Below, one piece after another: positions 13,659 through 21,184 of a stretch of DNA of 22,278 bases. Numbering within the stretch: position 1 is the stretch's first letter; each line of letters begins with the position of its first letter. The translations under genes were made by a program, and so were the position numbers. The notes beneath the pieces were generated by a model that was given only the letters and a program-made list of their open reading frames with translations, did not search any database and was not told where the DNA came from. The stretch covers positions 1-22,278 of the forward strand of contig UQQF01000034.1 of NCBI GenBank assembly GCA_900543085.1. The letters are read 5' to 3'. The stretch is from an uncultured Eubacteriales bacterium (lineage in GTDB: Bacteria; Bacillota; Clostridia; Oscillospirales; Oscillospiraceae).

Positions 13659-14543
13659 TTAACCTTTCAGGCCGCCGACGGTCATGCCCTGGATGAGCTT
13701 TTTCTGCACGCAGATGTAGAGTATCAGCGTGGGCAGCATGACCATGACGAGACCGGCGTACATGATGCCGTATTCCGCGGCCGACTGCTGCGCCTGCATC
13801 AGGTTCAGCAGGCCGACCGGCAGCGTCCTCGGGCCGTTTGCGCTGCTCAGCAGCGTGAGCGAGATGATGTATTCGTTCCAGAAGGAGAGGAAGTTGAACA
13901 GTATGATGGTCACGATAGAGGGCTGAGCCATGGGGAAAATGATGCGCACCATCGTGGTGCTGTACCCGGCGCCGTCTATGTACGCCGCCTCCTCATAGGC
14001 GTGCGGCAGAGTGGCGAAATAGCCGCTCAGCAGGTAGATGGTGAAGGGCAGCGCCGTCGCGGCATAGACCACGGCCAGCACGAATATGTTGTTCAGCAGG
14101 AAGCCCTCGCCGAATATGTTGCGCAGCCAGGTGTCGCCGTCGCGCAGCATCAGGAAGATGGGGACGACTATGTAGTTGACGTTGATGAAAAGTCCTGCCA
14201 TGAAGGAGATGTTCAGGAAATTGCGGCTCTTGAACCTGAACCTGGACAGGCAGTAGGCCGCCGGCAGAGCCACAATTATCAGTATCGCCAGAGCGAGAGC
14301 CGTGACGATGACGCTGTTGAGCATATAGCTGCCCATGCTCGCCTTCTGCCAGGCATCCACGAAGTTCTGCCAGTAGAAGCCCGCGGGGAGCGCCCAGGGG
14401 TTCTGGTAGAATTCCGAGTTCTCCTTGATGGAGGCCATGAACACCCAGACCACGGGGACGATGATGGAGATGGCCACGGCGATGAGTACGACGTATACGA
14501 AGACCTTGTACAGCTTATCGCCCTTTGAGCCTGAATTAACCAT
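13659..14543 (-). CDS. Carbohydrate ABC transporter permease, MalG type
   Basis: 294 aa; ATG 14543 follows GGAGGTGA, which itself overlaps the stop region of the first permease gene. Six membrane helices are visible, starting at about 13-35 (FVYVVLIAVAISIIVPVVWV). The cytoplasmic EAA loop reads EEAAYIDGAGYSTTMVRIIF followed by PMAQPS, the docking site for the ATPase. The C-terminal KKLIQGMTVGGLKG is typical of CUT1-family second permeases. It pairs with the preceding permease and the lipoprotein to import oligosaccharide, presumably LNB/GNB given the phosphorylase in the same operon. No ATPase gene is present in the window, as is common for CUT1 systems that share one MsmX-like subunit. Confidence 0.93.
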   Translation of the reverse strand: MVNSGSKGDKLYKVFVYVVLIAVAISIIVPVVWVFMASIKENSEFYQNPWALPAGFYWQNFVDAWQKASMGSYMLNSVIVTALALAILIIVALPAAYCLSRFRFKSRNFLNISFMAGLFINVNYIVVPIFLMLRDGDTWLRNIFGEGFLLNNIFVLAVVYAATALPFTIYLLSGYFATLPHAYEEAAYIDGAGYSTTMVRIIFPMAQPSIVTIILFNFLSFWNEYIISLTLLSSANGPRTLPVGLLNLMQAQQSAAEYGIMYAGLVMVMLPTLILYICVQKKLIQGMTVGGLKG

Positions 14544-14553
14544 AAGTCACCTC

Positions 14554-15438
14554 CTAGAATTCCAGCGGCGTGCGCTTTGTCGCGCGGTTCACCAGCGCGG
14601 ACAGCAGGAAGGAGAAAAGGAAGATCACGACGCCGATGGCCATGGAATAGCCGTAGAGGCCGGCGTCCTTCTGACCGTACATATAGGAGAGCGCGACCTC
14701 GCTTGCGCCGTTCGGGCCGCCGGAGGTCATGGCCTTGACAAAGAGGAAGGCCATGTTTATGGTGGAGATGATGAAGAAGGTCAGCGTGGTGCGGATGTTG
14801 GTCCAGATGAGCGGTATGGTTATCTGGAAGAACTGGCGCACGCGCCCGGCTCCGTCTATGGACGAGCTCTCGTATATGTCCAGGGGCACGGCTGCCATGG
14901 ACGCCATGTACATGACCATGTAATATCCGACCGCCTGCCATATCATGGCTATGATAAGGCTTATCATGACCAGGCTCTCGCCCTTCCACAGTATGGGGTC
15001 GGTCAGGTTCGTAAAGAGCCCGATTATGCTGTTGAGCAGGCCGTTGTCAGGCTTGTAGATAGCGGAAAAGATGCCGGAGATGACAACCACGGACAGGATG
15101 TTGGGGATGTAGAATATGATGCGGAAGAAGTTCTGCCCCTTTATTTTCTCGCGCGTGAGTATCCCGGCCAGCACCAGCGCCATCGTGAAGGTTATGATGG
15201 TGACCACGACTATGAGCAGTATCGTGTTCTGCATGGCCGTGATGAACTTGGCGTCCGCAAACAGGGTCTGGAAGTTCTGCAGGCCGACGAAGGTCTCGGT
15301 GGGGGAATAAGCGCCCCTCTCAAAGAGGGACATGCGGAAGACGTTCAGGGTCGGCAGCACCATGAAGATGAAAAACAGGATAGTTGCCGGCGCCACACAC
15401 AGGATGAGGAAGCCTGTGCGCCGTTTGTTGCTTTTCAC
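14554..15438 (-). CDS. Carbohydrate ABC transporter permease, MalF/UgpA type
   Basis: 294 aa from GTG 15438 (VKSNKRRTGFLILCVAPATI), which has GAGAGGAG eight bases upstream. The longer in-frame ATG at 15489 lacks a site and falls inside the intergenic hairpin. Six membrane helices begin at about 8-30. The EAA loop near residue 190-210 reads YESSSIDGAGRVRQFFQITI with PLIW after it. It is the first of the two permease genes, 10 nt before the second, and forms the heterodimeric channel with it. A 103-nt gap containing a 14-bp hairpin separates it from the binding-protein gene, which probably explains lower permease than lipoprotein expression. Substrate is inferred from operon context. Confidence 0.92.
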   Translation of the reverse strand: MKSNKRRTGFLILCVAPATILFFIFMVLPTLNVFRMSLFERGAYSPTETFVGLQNFQTLFADAKFITAMQNTILLIVVVTIITFTMALVLAGILTREKIKGQNFFRIIFYIPNILSVVVISGIFSAIYKPDNGLLNSIIGLFTNLTDPILWKGESLVMISLIIAMIWQAVGYYMVMYMASMAAVPLDIYESSSIDGAGRVRQFFQITIPLIWTNIRTTLTFFIISTINMAFLFVKAMTSGGPNGASEVALSYMYGQKDAGLYGYSMAIGVVIFLFSFLLSALVNRATKRTPLEF

Positions 15439-15474
15439 TTGGTCAACTCCTCTCTCAGGTTTCTTCAAAGAATC

Positions 15475-15507
15475 GGCGGCGATGAGCATAGACTGCTCAT
15501 CGCCGCC
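15475..15507 (-). other. 14-bp perfect hairpin between binding-protein and permease genes
   Basis: GGCGGCGATGAGCA (15475-15488) pairs fully with 15494-15507 around a 5-nt loop. The minus-strand tail is only weakly T-rich (GATTCTTTG). This placement is typical of mRNA-stabilising or partly terminating hairpins that keep the binding protein in excess over the membrane subunits. Confidence 0.75.
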
Positions 15508-15541
15508 TTGCCGTTTAAACTAGCTTGCGATGCGGATCAGC

Positions 15542-16915
15542 TTACGCAAGAAGGTTGGCGCGCATCTGATCGGTTGCAGAGATGATGTTGGCCTTCCACT
15601 GATCGATGGTCAGGGTGCCGCCGACGAGGGAGTTGATGGGCTCGAAGAACACGCTGGTGTTGTCGATGCCGGGGATGGGGCTGTACGCGGCGAAGGAGCC
15701 CATGGCGGCGCCGGCGCCGGAGTCGTAGATGGAGTAGAACAGCTTGTTGTCGCCCTCGAGCTGATCGGTCATGCCGCGGATGGGCTGCACGGCGCCGCCC
15801 TTGGCGAAGATGTCAGCAGCGGTGTCGCTGTACAGGAAGGCGATGAACTGCTTGGCGGCGTCGATGTTGGCGGCGCCGGCCGGGATCCAGGCCTGCTCCA
15901 GGAAGGTGTAGCTGTAGCCCATGCCGCCGTCCTCAAGAGCCGGGAGGGCGGTCATGCCCCACTGGAAGCCCTCGGCGCGCGGAGCCTCGGCCATCTCGCC
16001 GACTATCCAGGTGCCGTTCGGCATGAAGAGCGCCTCGTTGTCGAGGACCAGCTGCTGGTTCATGGTGAAGTCCTGATCGTTGGCCTGAGCCGGGGTGCTC
16101 GGGTGGGTGTAGTCGGCCAGCTTGTCGAGGATCTCAAAGAGCGCGTCGGCCTCGGGAGTCTCCCAGATGCCCTCCTCGAAGCTGGTGGCGGCGTTGAAGA
16201 AGTCGCTGCCGCCGACGACGTTCATCAGGGCGTACAGGAAGGCGTCGAAGTAACCGGCGGTCGGGTAGGTAAAGAGGTAGATGCCCTCCTCAAGAGCCTT
16301 GTCGCCGAGCTCCCACATCTCGTCCCAGGTGGTGGGAACAGTCCAGCCCTTTTCCTCAAAGAGGCCGGCGTTGTAGAACAGGCCGCAGGGGGAGTAGAAC
16401 ATGGGGGCGAGGTAGGTCTTGCCGTCGCCGTAGGGGTTGGTGGCGGAAGTGTCGGTGAAGCCCTCGATGATCTTGTCGCCGACGGTGGTCTCCTCGCCGG
16501 GGACGGTCATGTCGAGCACGTCGGTGATGTCGGCGATGAGCTTGTCGTTGATGAACTGCTCGGTCAGGCCGGCTTCACGGCCGGTGGCCAGGTGGATGAC
16601 GTCGGGGTAATCGCCGCCCTGCATGGAAGCGCCGATGACGTCCTCGAGGTTGCGCTCAACGGTGAGCTCGACCGCGATGCCGGTCTGGGCAGTGAAGGCG
16701 TCGCAGACCTCCTGCCACATTCCGGGATAGGTCTCCTCGTAGGCGCTCTCGAGAGCGGCTACCTTGATGGTGGTGGCGGGCTCGCCGGAGCCGCTCTCGG
16801 CGGGAGCCGGGTCGCCGGACCCGGCCGGGGCGGGGTCCTCGCCGCAGGCGGCGAGGGCAAAGACCATTACCAGCGCCAGAGCAAGGGCAAGCAGCTTCTT
16901 CAAATTCATCTTCAT
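15542..16915 (-). CDS. Sugar-binding lipoprotein of a CUT1 ABC transporter
   Basis: 457 aa from ATG 16915 (MKMNLKKLL), behind AAGGAGG; ATG 16909 is an equally spaced alternative, and the upstream extension to 16975 has no site. A lipoprotein signal ends ALAAC with lipidated Cys24, then an acidic Pro/Ser/Gly linker (about 25-48). The mature extracellular solute-binding domain (SBP_bac_1/8 type) shows DYPDVIHLATG, YLAPMFYSPCGLFYNAGLFE, WDEMWELGDKA and NGTWIVGEM. It captures oligosaccharide outside the membrane for the two permeases downstream. The substrate is probably LNB/GNB, since lnpA, galT and divergent nahK/galE surround it. It is the first gene of the minus-strand operon, divergent from the AraC regulators, which are the likely controllers. 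Confidence 0.93.
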   Translation of the reverse strand: MKMNLKKLLALALALVMVFALAACGEDPAPAGSGDPAPAESGSGEPATTIKVAALESAYEETYPGMWQEVCDAFTAQTGIAVELTVERNLEDVIGASMQGGDYPDVIHLATGREAGLTEQFINDKLIADITDVLDMTVPGEETTVGDKIIEGFTDTSATNPYGDGKTYLAPMFYSPCGLFYNAGLFEEKGWTVPTTWDEMWELGDKALEEGIYLFTYPTAGYFDAFLYALMNVVGGSDFFNAATSFEEGIWETPEADALFEILDKLADYTHPSTPAQANDQDFTMNQQLVLDNEALFMPNGTWIVGEMAEAPRAEGFQWGMTALPALEDGGMGYSYTFLEQAWIPAGAANIDAAKQFIAFLYSDTAADIFAKGGAVQPIRGMTDQLEGDNKLFYSIYDSGAGAAMGSFAAYSPIPGIDNTSVFFEPINSLVGGTLTIDQWKANIISATDQMRANLLA

Positions 16916-16985
16916 TTTCCTCCTTGCATAAATTCCTAAAATACAAATGCCAATACATGGGTCTTTTGGCATCACTCTTAAGACA

Positions 16986-17013
16986 AGTATATAGATTTCC
17001 TACCCGATAACAA
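16986..17013 (-). promoter_or_regulatory. Candidate promoter of the transporter-lnpA-galT operon
   Basis: On the minus strand TTGTTA (17013-17008) and TATACT (16991-16986) are 16 bp apart, about 70 bases before the lipoprotein start. An 8-bp palindrome TTGCGCAA (17022-17029) lies immediately upstream of the -35. Confidence 0.45.
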
Positions 17014-17021
17014 GCCAGTTC

Positions 17022-17103
17022 TTGCGCAACTTTTTATAAATATTGCTCTGGCCATGTTTTTGATGTAAAATGCCCTATTTGGCGGCGTTAAACTTGTGCA
17101 CAA
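17022..17103. promoter_or_regulatory. Divergent control region with two TTG-GC-CAA palindromes
   Basis: The AT-rich gap 16916-17253 separates the two divergent units and has no credible ORF. It contains perfect palindromes TTGCGCAA (17022-17029) and TTGTGCACAA (17094-17103), about 73 bp apart and between the two promoters. They are candidate operators, possibly for the AraC regulators or a global regulator. A further plus-strand promoter-like pair (TTGCTC 17044-17049, TAAAAT 17067-17072, 17-bp spacer) also lies here. Confidence 0.4.
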
Positions 17104-17179
17104 TGCGCAGGGTTTTTGGCTCATTTTCAGCGCCGGGCGCACAGTTATAAAATTAGTCGGGCAAGTTTGCTTTTCAAAG

Positions 17180-17208
17180 TTGCAGAAACTGTTTGAAAAC
17201 ATTATAAT
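17180..17208 (+). promoter_or_regulatory. Promoter of the AraC regulator genes
   Basis: TTGCAG (17180-17185) and perfect TATAAT (17203-17208) with a 17-bp spacer lie 45 bp before the GTG start of the first regulator. Confidence 0.65.
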
Positions 17209-17253
17209 ATTGGGTGAACATCCGCCGTTTCTCTAGGCAAAGGAGGTGCCGGT

Positions 17254-18120
17254 GTGTCCACTGTCTGCTACGATATAAATCTTGACAAGGGGGACCCGCT
17301 CGCCCAGTCGGACGCCAGGCTTCTGAACATAACCTGGGCGCAGTACAGCAGCGAGTGGAACTCCACGATGCACGCGCATCGCCACGCGGAAATGTTCTTT
17401 ATTATGAGCGGGAGCGGCACTTTTCAGCTCCAGCGGCACAGCTTTCCCGTCTCCGGACGCAGCCTTGTGATAATAAATCCGGGGGTCATGCACTGCGAGC
17501 AGAGCAACCAGGGCAGCCCGCTGGAGTACATCGTGCTGGGCGTCGAGAACCTGGAAATGGCAGCCAACGAGCAGGGCTATGTCCTGACAACGTTTAACAG
17601 GGACTGGGATACGGTCTCGGTGTCCCTGCGCCTTATGCTGCAGGAGGCGCGCTCCGGTCAGGACGGGTATTCCCAGGTCTGCCAGAGAATGCTGGAGATA
17701 ATCCTTCTGCGCATCCTGCGCCGCAGGGGTCTGTCCCTGGCCAGCGAGGCGGTGGGTATGGACGACAACCGCGAATGCGGTATGGTGCGCCGCTACATAG
17801 ACGAGCACTTCAAGGAGAGCATCACCCTCGACCAGCTGGCCGAGCTGGCGCATATCAACAAGTACTATCTGGTGCACGCCTTCCGCAAGGCCTACGGCAC
17901 CTCCCCCATCAACTACCTCATATCCCGCCGCATACAGGAGAGCCGGTTCCTGCTCACCAACAGCAACCACTCCCTGTCGCAGATAGCGCGCATCCTCGGC
18001 TTCTCCTCGCTGAGCTATTTTTCGCAGAGCTTCCACCGCACGGAGGGCGTCAGCCCCATGGAATACCGGAAGCTGCACACCGCGGAGGCCAGGCAGCAGG
18101 CCGGCGAGAACGGGGGCTGA
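17254..18120 (+). CDS. AraC-family transcriptional regulator 1 (cupin sensor)
   Basis: 288 aa from GTG 17254, with AGGAGG seven bases upstream. The N-terminal AraC-binding cupin domain (about 20-140) has MHAHRHAEMFFIMSGSGTF and VIINPGVMHCEQ, typical of sugar-sensing members. The C-terminal double-HTH domain (about 183-280) includes ITLDQLAELAHINKYYLVHAF, then SLSQIARILGFSSLSYFSQS and FHRTEGVSPMEYR. It probably binds an oligosaccharide or a pathway sugar and activates the divergent transporter-phosphorylase operon and/or galE-nahK. Its stop is three bases from the start of the second AraC gene, so the pair is co-transcribed from the TATAAT promoter at 17203. The specific ligand cannot be read from the sequence. 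Confidence 0.92.
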   Translation: MSTVCYDINLDKGDPLAQSDARLLNITWAQYSSEWNSTMHAHRHAEMFFIMSGSGTFQLQRHSFPVSGRSLVIINPGVMHCEQSNQGSPLEYIVLGVENLEMAANEQGYVLTTFNRDWDTVSVSLRLMLQEARSGQDGYSQVCQRMLEIILLRILRRRGLSLASEAVGMDDNRECGMVRRYIDEHFKESITLDQLAELAHINKYYLVHAFRKAYGTSPINYLISRRIQESRFLLTNSNHSLSQIARILGFSSLSYFSQSFHRTEGVSPMEYRKLHTAEARQQAGENGG

Positions 18121-18123
18121 GCC

Positions 18124-19035
18124 ATGTCGCAGTATTCACCGCTGCGCCCGGCCAGGCCGTTCACCGTCAGCGAGCTCTACACCGTACACTATTTTGAATA
18201 CGCCGCGGGCTACGCCTTCCAGGGAGAGAAGCACGACTTCTGGGAGCTGCTGTACGTAGACCGCGGCCTGCTGCGCGTCACGGCCGGGGAGCGCGTGCGC
18301 GAGCTCAGCCAGGGTCAGCTCATCTTCCACGCGCCGGGGGAGTTCCACGCCCTGTCCGCCGTGGGCGTCCCGCCCGACCTCATAGTAGTGAGCTTCGGCT
18401 GCGGCGGCGGCGAGATGGAGCGCTTCCGCGGCCTGGTGACGGATGTGAGCCGGACTGAGCGGAGCCTGCTCGCGCGCATCGTCGCCGAGAGCGGCGGCGC
18501 CTTCTCAACGCCCCTGGACGACCCCTCGACGACGACCCTGCATCGCGCCCAGGGCGCGCCCTTCGGGGCGGAGTCGCTGGTCTGCGCGGCGCTGGAGGAG
18601 CTGCTTATACGCCTCGCCCGGCGCATGTCCGTGGACGAGGCCGCGCCCGACAGCTTCGCGGCCGACGCGGACGGCTTTGAGCGCACGGCCGAATACCTGG
18701 AGCGGCATGTGGGCGAGAGCCTGAGCCTGGAGCAGATATGCCGCGACAACTATCTCGGCCGCAGCCAGCTGCAAAAAATCTTCCACGAGCACACCGGCGG
18801 CGGCGTCATGGAGTACTTCGGACGGCTGAAAATAAACGCCGCCCGCCGCATGATACGCACCGGGCGCTACAACTTCACGCAGATCGCCGCCCTCTGCGGC
18901 TTTCAGAGCGTGCACTATTTCTCCAGGCGCTTCCGTCAGCTCACGGGCATGTCCCCCAGCGAGTACGCCCAGAGCGTGAGGATGCTGCTGGAGTTCCCAG
19001 GCGGTTCTCCGGACGATAGTGCAAACAATTTGTAA
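18124..19035 (+). CDS. AraC-family transcriptional regulator 2 (cupin sensor)
   Basis: 303 aa; ATG 18124 lies three bases after the first AraC gene, with only a weak GGGGG site, so translation is probably coupled. The N-terminal cupin-like sensor (about 15-90) shows HDFWELLYVDRGLLRVT and LIFHAPGEFHAL. The C-terminal AraC HTH (about 190-285) reads LSLEQICRDNYLGRSQLQKI, then FTQIAALCGFQSVHYFSRR and FRQLTGMSPSEYA. Sequence identity to the first regulator is low outside the HTH, so it is not a recent duplicate; it may sense a different signal or regulate the downstream galE unit. The gap to galE is 89 nt. DNA targets are unknown. Confidence 0.9.
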   Translation: MSQYSPLRPARPFTVSELYTVHYFEYAAGYAFQGEKHDFWELLYVDRGLLRVTAGERVRELSQGQLIFHAPGEFHALSAVGVPPDLIVVSFGCGGGEMERFRGLVTDVSRTERSLLARIVAESGGAFSTPLDDPSTTTLHRAQGAPFGAESLVCAALEELLIRLARRMSVDEAAPDSFAADADGFERTAEYLERHVGESLSLEQICRDNYLGRSQLQKIFHEHTGGGVMEYFGRLKINAARRMIRTGRYNFTQIAALCGFQSVHYFSRRFRQLTGMSPSEYAQSVRMLLEFPGGSPDDSANNL

Positions 19036-19124
19036 TATCGTCTATTTCTTTTCGGGTGAGCTGCGTATACAATACCAGATGCCGGGAGTGACCCGGGTCA
19101 AATGCTGTTAAAGGAGCGATTTTC

Positions 19125-20144
19125 ATGTCCATTCTCGTTACCGGCGGCGCCGGGTACATCGGCAGCCATACCTGCGTTGAGCTCGTCGAGGCGGGCTATG
19201 ACATCGTTGTCGCCGACAACCTCAGCAATTCCTGCGAGGAAGCCGTCCACCGCGTGGAGCACATTGTCGGCAAGAGCATCCCCTTCGTCAAGGCCGAGCT
19301 GACTCACGCCGACGAGGTGGAGGAGCTGTTCGAGCGCTTTGGAGATATTGACGCCGTCATCCACTTTGCCGGGCTCAAGGCAGTGGGCGAGAGCGTCGCC
19401 AAGCCGCTGGAGTACTACTACAACAACCTCACCTGCACCCTCGAGGTGCTCAAGGCCATGCGCCGCCACAATGTGAAGAACTTTGTCTTCTCCTCCTCCG
19501 CCACGGTCTACGGCGACCCCGAGCGCGTGCCGATAAGCGAGGACTTCCCCACCGGCGGCACCACCAACCCCTACGGCACCACAAAGCTCTTTCAGGAGCG
19601 CATACTCATGGACTACTGCGCCGCCGACCCGACGATGAACGTCGCGCTGCTGCGCTACTTCAACCCCATCGGCGCGCACGAGAGCGGACTCATCGGCGAG
19701 GATCCGCGCGGCATCCCCAACAACCTGGTGCCCTACATAGCCCAGGTGGCCGTCGGCAAGCTTGAGAAGCTGCACGTCTACGGCGACGACTATCCCACCC
19801 ACGACGGCACCGGCGTGCGCGACTACATCCACGTCGTCGACCTCGCCCGCGGCCACGTCGCCGCGCTCAGGAAGCTCGCCCAGAACTGCGGCCTCTTTAC
19901 CTGCAACCTCGGCACCGGCAAGGGCTACAGCGTGCTCGACGTGCTGCACGCCTATGAGAAGGCCTGCGGCAAGACCCTGCCCTACGTCATCGACCCGCGC
20001 CGCCCCGGCGACATCGCCGAGTGCTACGCTGACCCCGCGAAGGCTCGCGACGAGCTGGGCTGGGAGGCCAAGTACGGCATCGAGGAGATGTGCGCAAGCT
20101 CCTGGAAGTGGCAGAGCGCCAATCCGAACGGCTACAACGCGTAA
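19125..20144 (+). CDS. galE: UDP-glucose 4-epimerase
   Basis: 339 aa; ATG 19125 with AAGGAG eight bases before it. It interconverts UDP-galactose and UDP-glucose (possibly also the N-acetyl forms) using bound NAD. The Rossmann motif GGAGYIG is at 7-13; FSSSATVYG (122-130) holds the catalytic serine region; Tyr150-x3-Lys154 is the SDR catalytic pair. The length is standard for bacterial GalE. It corresponds to lnpD of lnp clusters and regenerates the UDP-glucose used by GalT. A weak promoter-like TACAAT (19068-19073) lies upstream, so it may be transcribed separately from, or together with, the AraC genes. An 11-bp hairpin follows it. Confidence 0.97.
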   Translation: MSILVTGGAGYIGSHTCVELVEAGYDIVVADNLSNSCEEAVHRVEHIVGKSIPFVKAELTHADEVEELFERFGDIDAVIHFAGLKAVGESVAKPLEYYYNNLTCTLEVLKAMRRHNVKNFVFSSSATVYGDPERVPISEDFPTGGTTNPYGTTKLFQERILMDYCAADPTMNVALLRYFNPIGAHESGLIGEDPRGIPNNLVPYIAQVAVGKLEKLHVYGDDYPTHDGTGVRDYIHVVDLARGHVAALRKLAQNCGLFTCNLGTGKGYSVLDVLHAYEKACGKTLPYVIDPRRPGDIAECYADPAKARDELGWEAKYGIEEMCASSWKWQSANPNGYNA

Positions 20145-20165
20145 GCACCGCATTACAACATATAA

Positions 20166-20192
20166 AGAGGAATGCCCCGGCGGCATTCCTCT
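20166..20192 (+). other. Hairpin between galE and the nucleotidyltransferase gene
   Basis: An 11-bp perfect stem AGAGGAATGCC / GGCATTCCTCT with loop CCGGC starts 21 bases after galE. The following bases (ATAATTAAG) are not a T run, so it is an attenuator or processing hairpin rather than a definite terminator. Confidence 0.6.
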
Positions 20193-20255
20193 ATAATTAA
20201 GCCGTGAACTGCGGCAAGGCTTCATCCAAGCCGTTAAATTTAGGGGGAGAAGAAT

Positions 20256-21182
20256 ATGAACAAACCTGTTCTTGTCGTCATGGCCGCCGGTATGGGCAGC
20301 CGTTACGGCGGGCTCAAGCAGCTCGACCCCGTGGGGAACCACGGTCAGCTCATAATCGACTACTCGATATACGACGCGCGTCGCGCCGGCTTCGAGACCG
20401 TCGTGTTCGTGATAAAGCGCGAGCTCGAGGACGCCTTCAAGGCCGCCATCGGCGACCGCCTGAGCAAGGTCATTGACGTGCGCTATGCCTATCAGGAGCT
20501 CTCCGACCTGCCGGAGGGCTACTCCGTGCCCGAAGGGCGCGTGAAGCCCTGGGGCACCTGCCACGCCATACTCGCGGCCAGGGACGTCGTGGACGGCCCC
20601 TTCGCCGTGGTCAACGCCGACGACTACTACGGTCCCGAGGGCTTCAGGGAGATATACGACTATCTGGCCGCCAACCCCGACCGCCCCGGCTGCTACGAAT
20701 TCGCCATGGTCGGCTACCGCCTCGGCAACACCGTGACCGAGAACGGCTCCGTGGCGCGCGGCATCTGCGAGGAGGACGAGCACAACTTCCTCGTGCGCGT
20801 CACCGAGCGCACCCGCATCGAGGCCGAGGGCGCCGACGCGCGCTTCACCGAGGACGGCGGCGAGACCTGGACCCACCTGAGCGGCGACACCGTGGTCTCC
20901 ATGAACCTCTGGGGCTTCACCAGGAGCTTCATGGACGAGGCTCGCGCGCGCTTCCCCGCCTTCCTGGACAAAACCCTTGCCGAGAACCCGCTCAAGGGCG
21001 AGTACTTCCTCCCCAGCGTCGTCACCCAGCTCCTGGACGAGCACAAGGCCCGCGTGAAGGTCCTGCGCAGCGCGGACAAGTGGTACGGCGTGACCTACCG
21101 TGAGGACAGACCCGTGGTGCTCAAGGCGATAGCCGACATGACCGCGTCCGGGCTGTACCCCGACAATCTCTGGGAGGTGTGA
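20256..21182 (+). CDS. Sugar-phosphate nucleotidyltransferase
   Basis: 308 aa; ATG 20256 behind GGGGGAGAAG. The N-terminal nucleotide-binding signature AAGMGSRYGGLKQLDPVG (10-27), VNADDYYG and a C-terminal substrate domain place it in the NTP_transferase (GlmU/GalU/RmlA-like) superfamily. It transfers a nucleotidyl group to a sugar 1-phosphate. It has no LbetaH acetyltransferase tail, so it is not GlmU. Its stop is two bases before the NahK-type kinase, so it may use the HexNAc 1-phosphate made by that kinase to form UDP-HexNAc, or supply UDP-glucose for GalT. Bifidobacterial lnpABCD has no such gene. Substrate is inferred from neighbours only. Confidence 0.85.
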   Translation: MNKPVLVVMAAGMGSRYGGLKQLDPVGNHGQLIIDYSIYDARRAGFETVVFVIKRELEDAFKAAIGDRLSKVIDVRYAYQELSDLPEGYSVPEGRVKPWGTCHAILAARDVVDGPFAVVNADDYYGPEGFREIYDYLAANPDRPGCYEFAMVGYRLGNTVTENGSVARGICEEDEHNFLVRVTERTRIEAEGADARFTEDGGETWTHLSGDTVVSMNLWGFTRSFMDEARARFPAFLDKTLAENPLKGEYFLPSVVTQLLDEHKARVKVLRSADKWYGVTYREDRPVVLKAIADMTASGLYPDNLWEV

Positions 21183-21184
21183 GC

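Noticed and set aside
16978..17202. 74-codon minus-strand frame in the divergent intergenic region
   Set aside because: No ribosome binding site or homology; it covers the promoters and palindromes of the control region.
19098..21044. 648-codon minus-strand frame opposite galE and the nucleotidyltransferase
   Set aside because: Spans two well-supported genes and their intergenic gap; composition is Val/Gly/Ala/Glu-rich shadow sequence.
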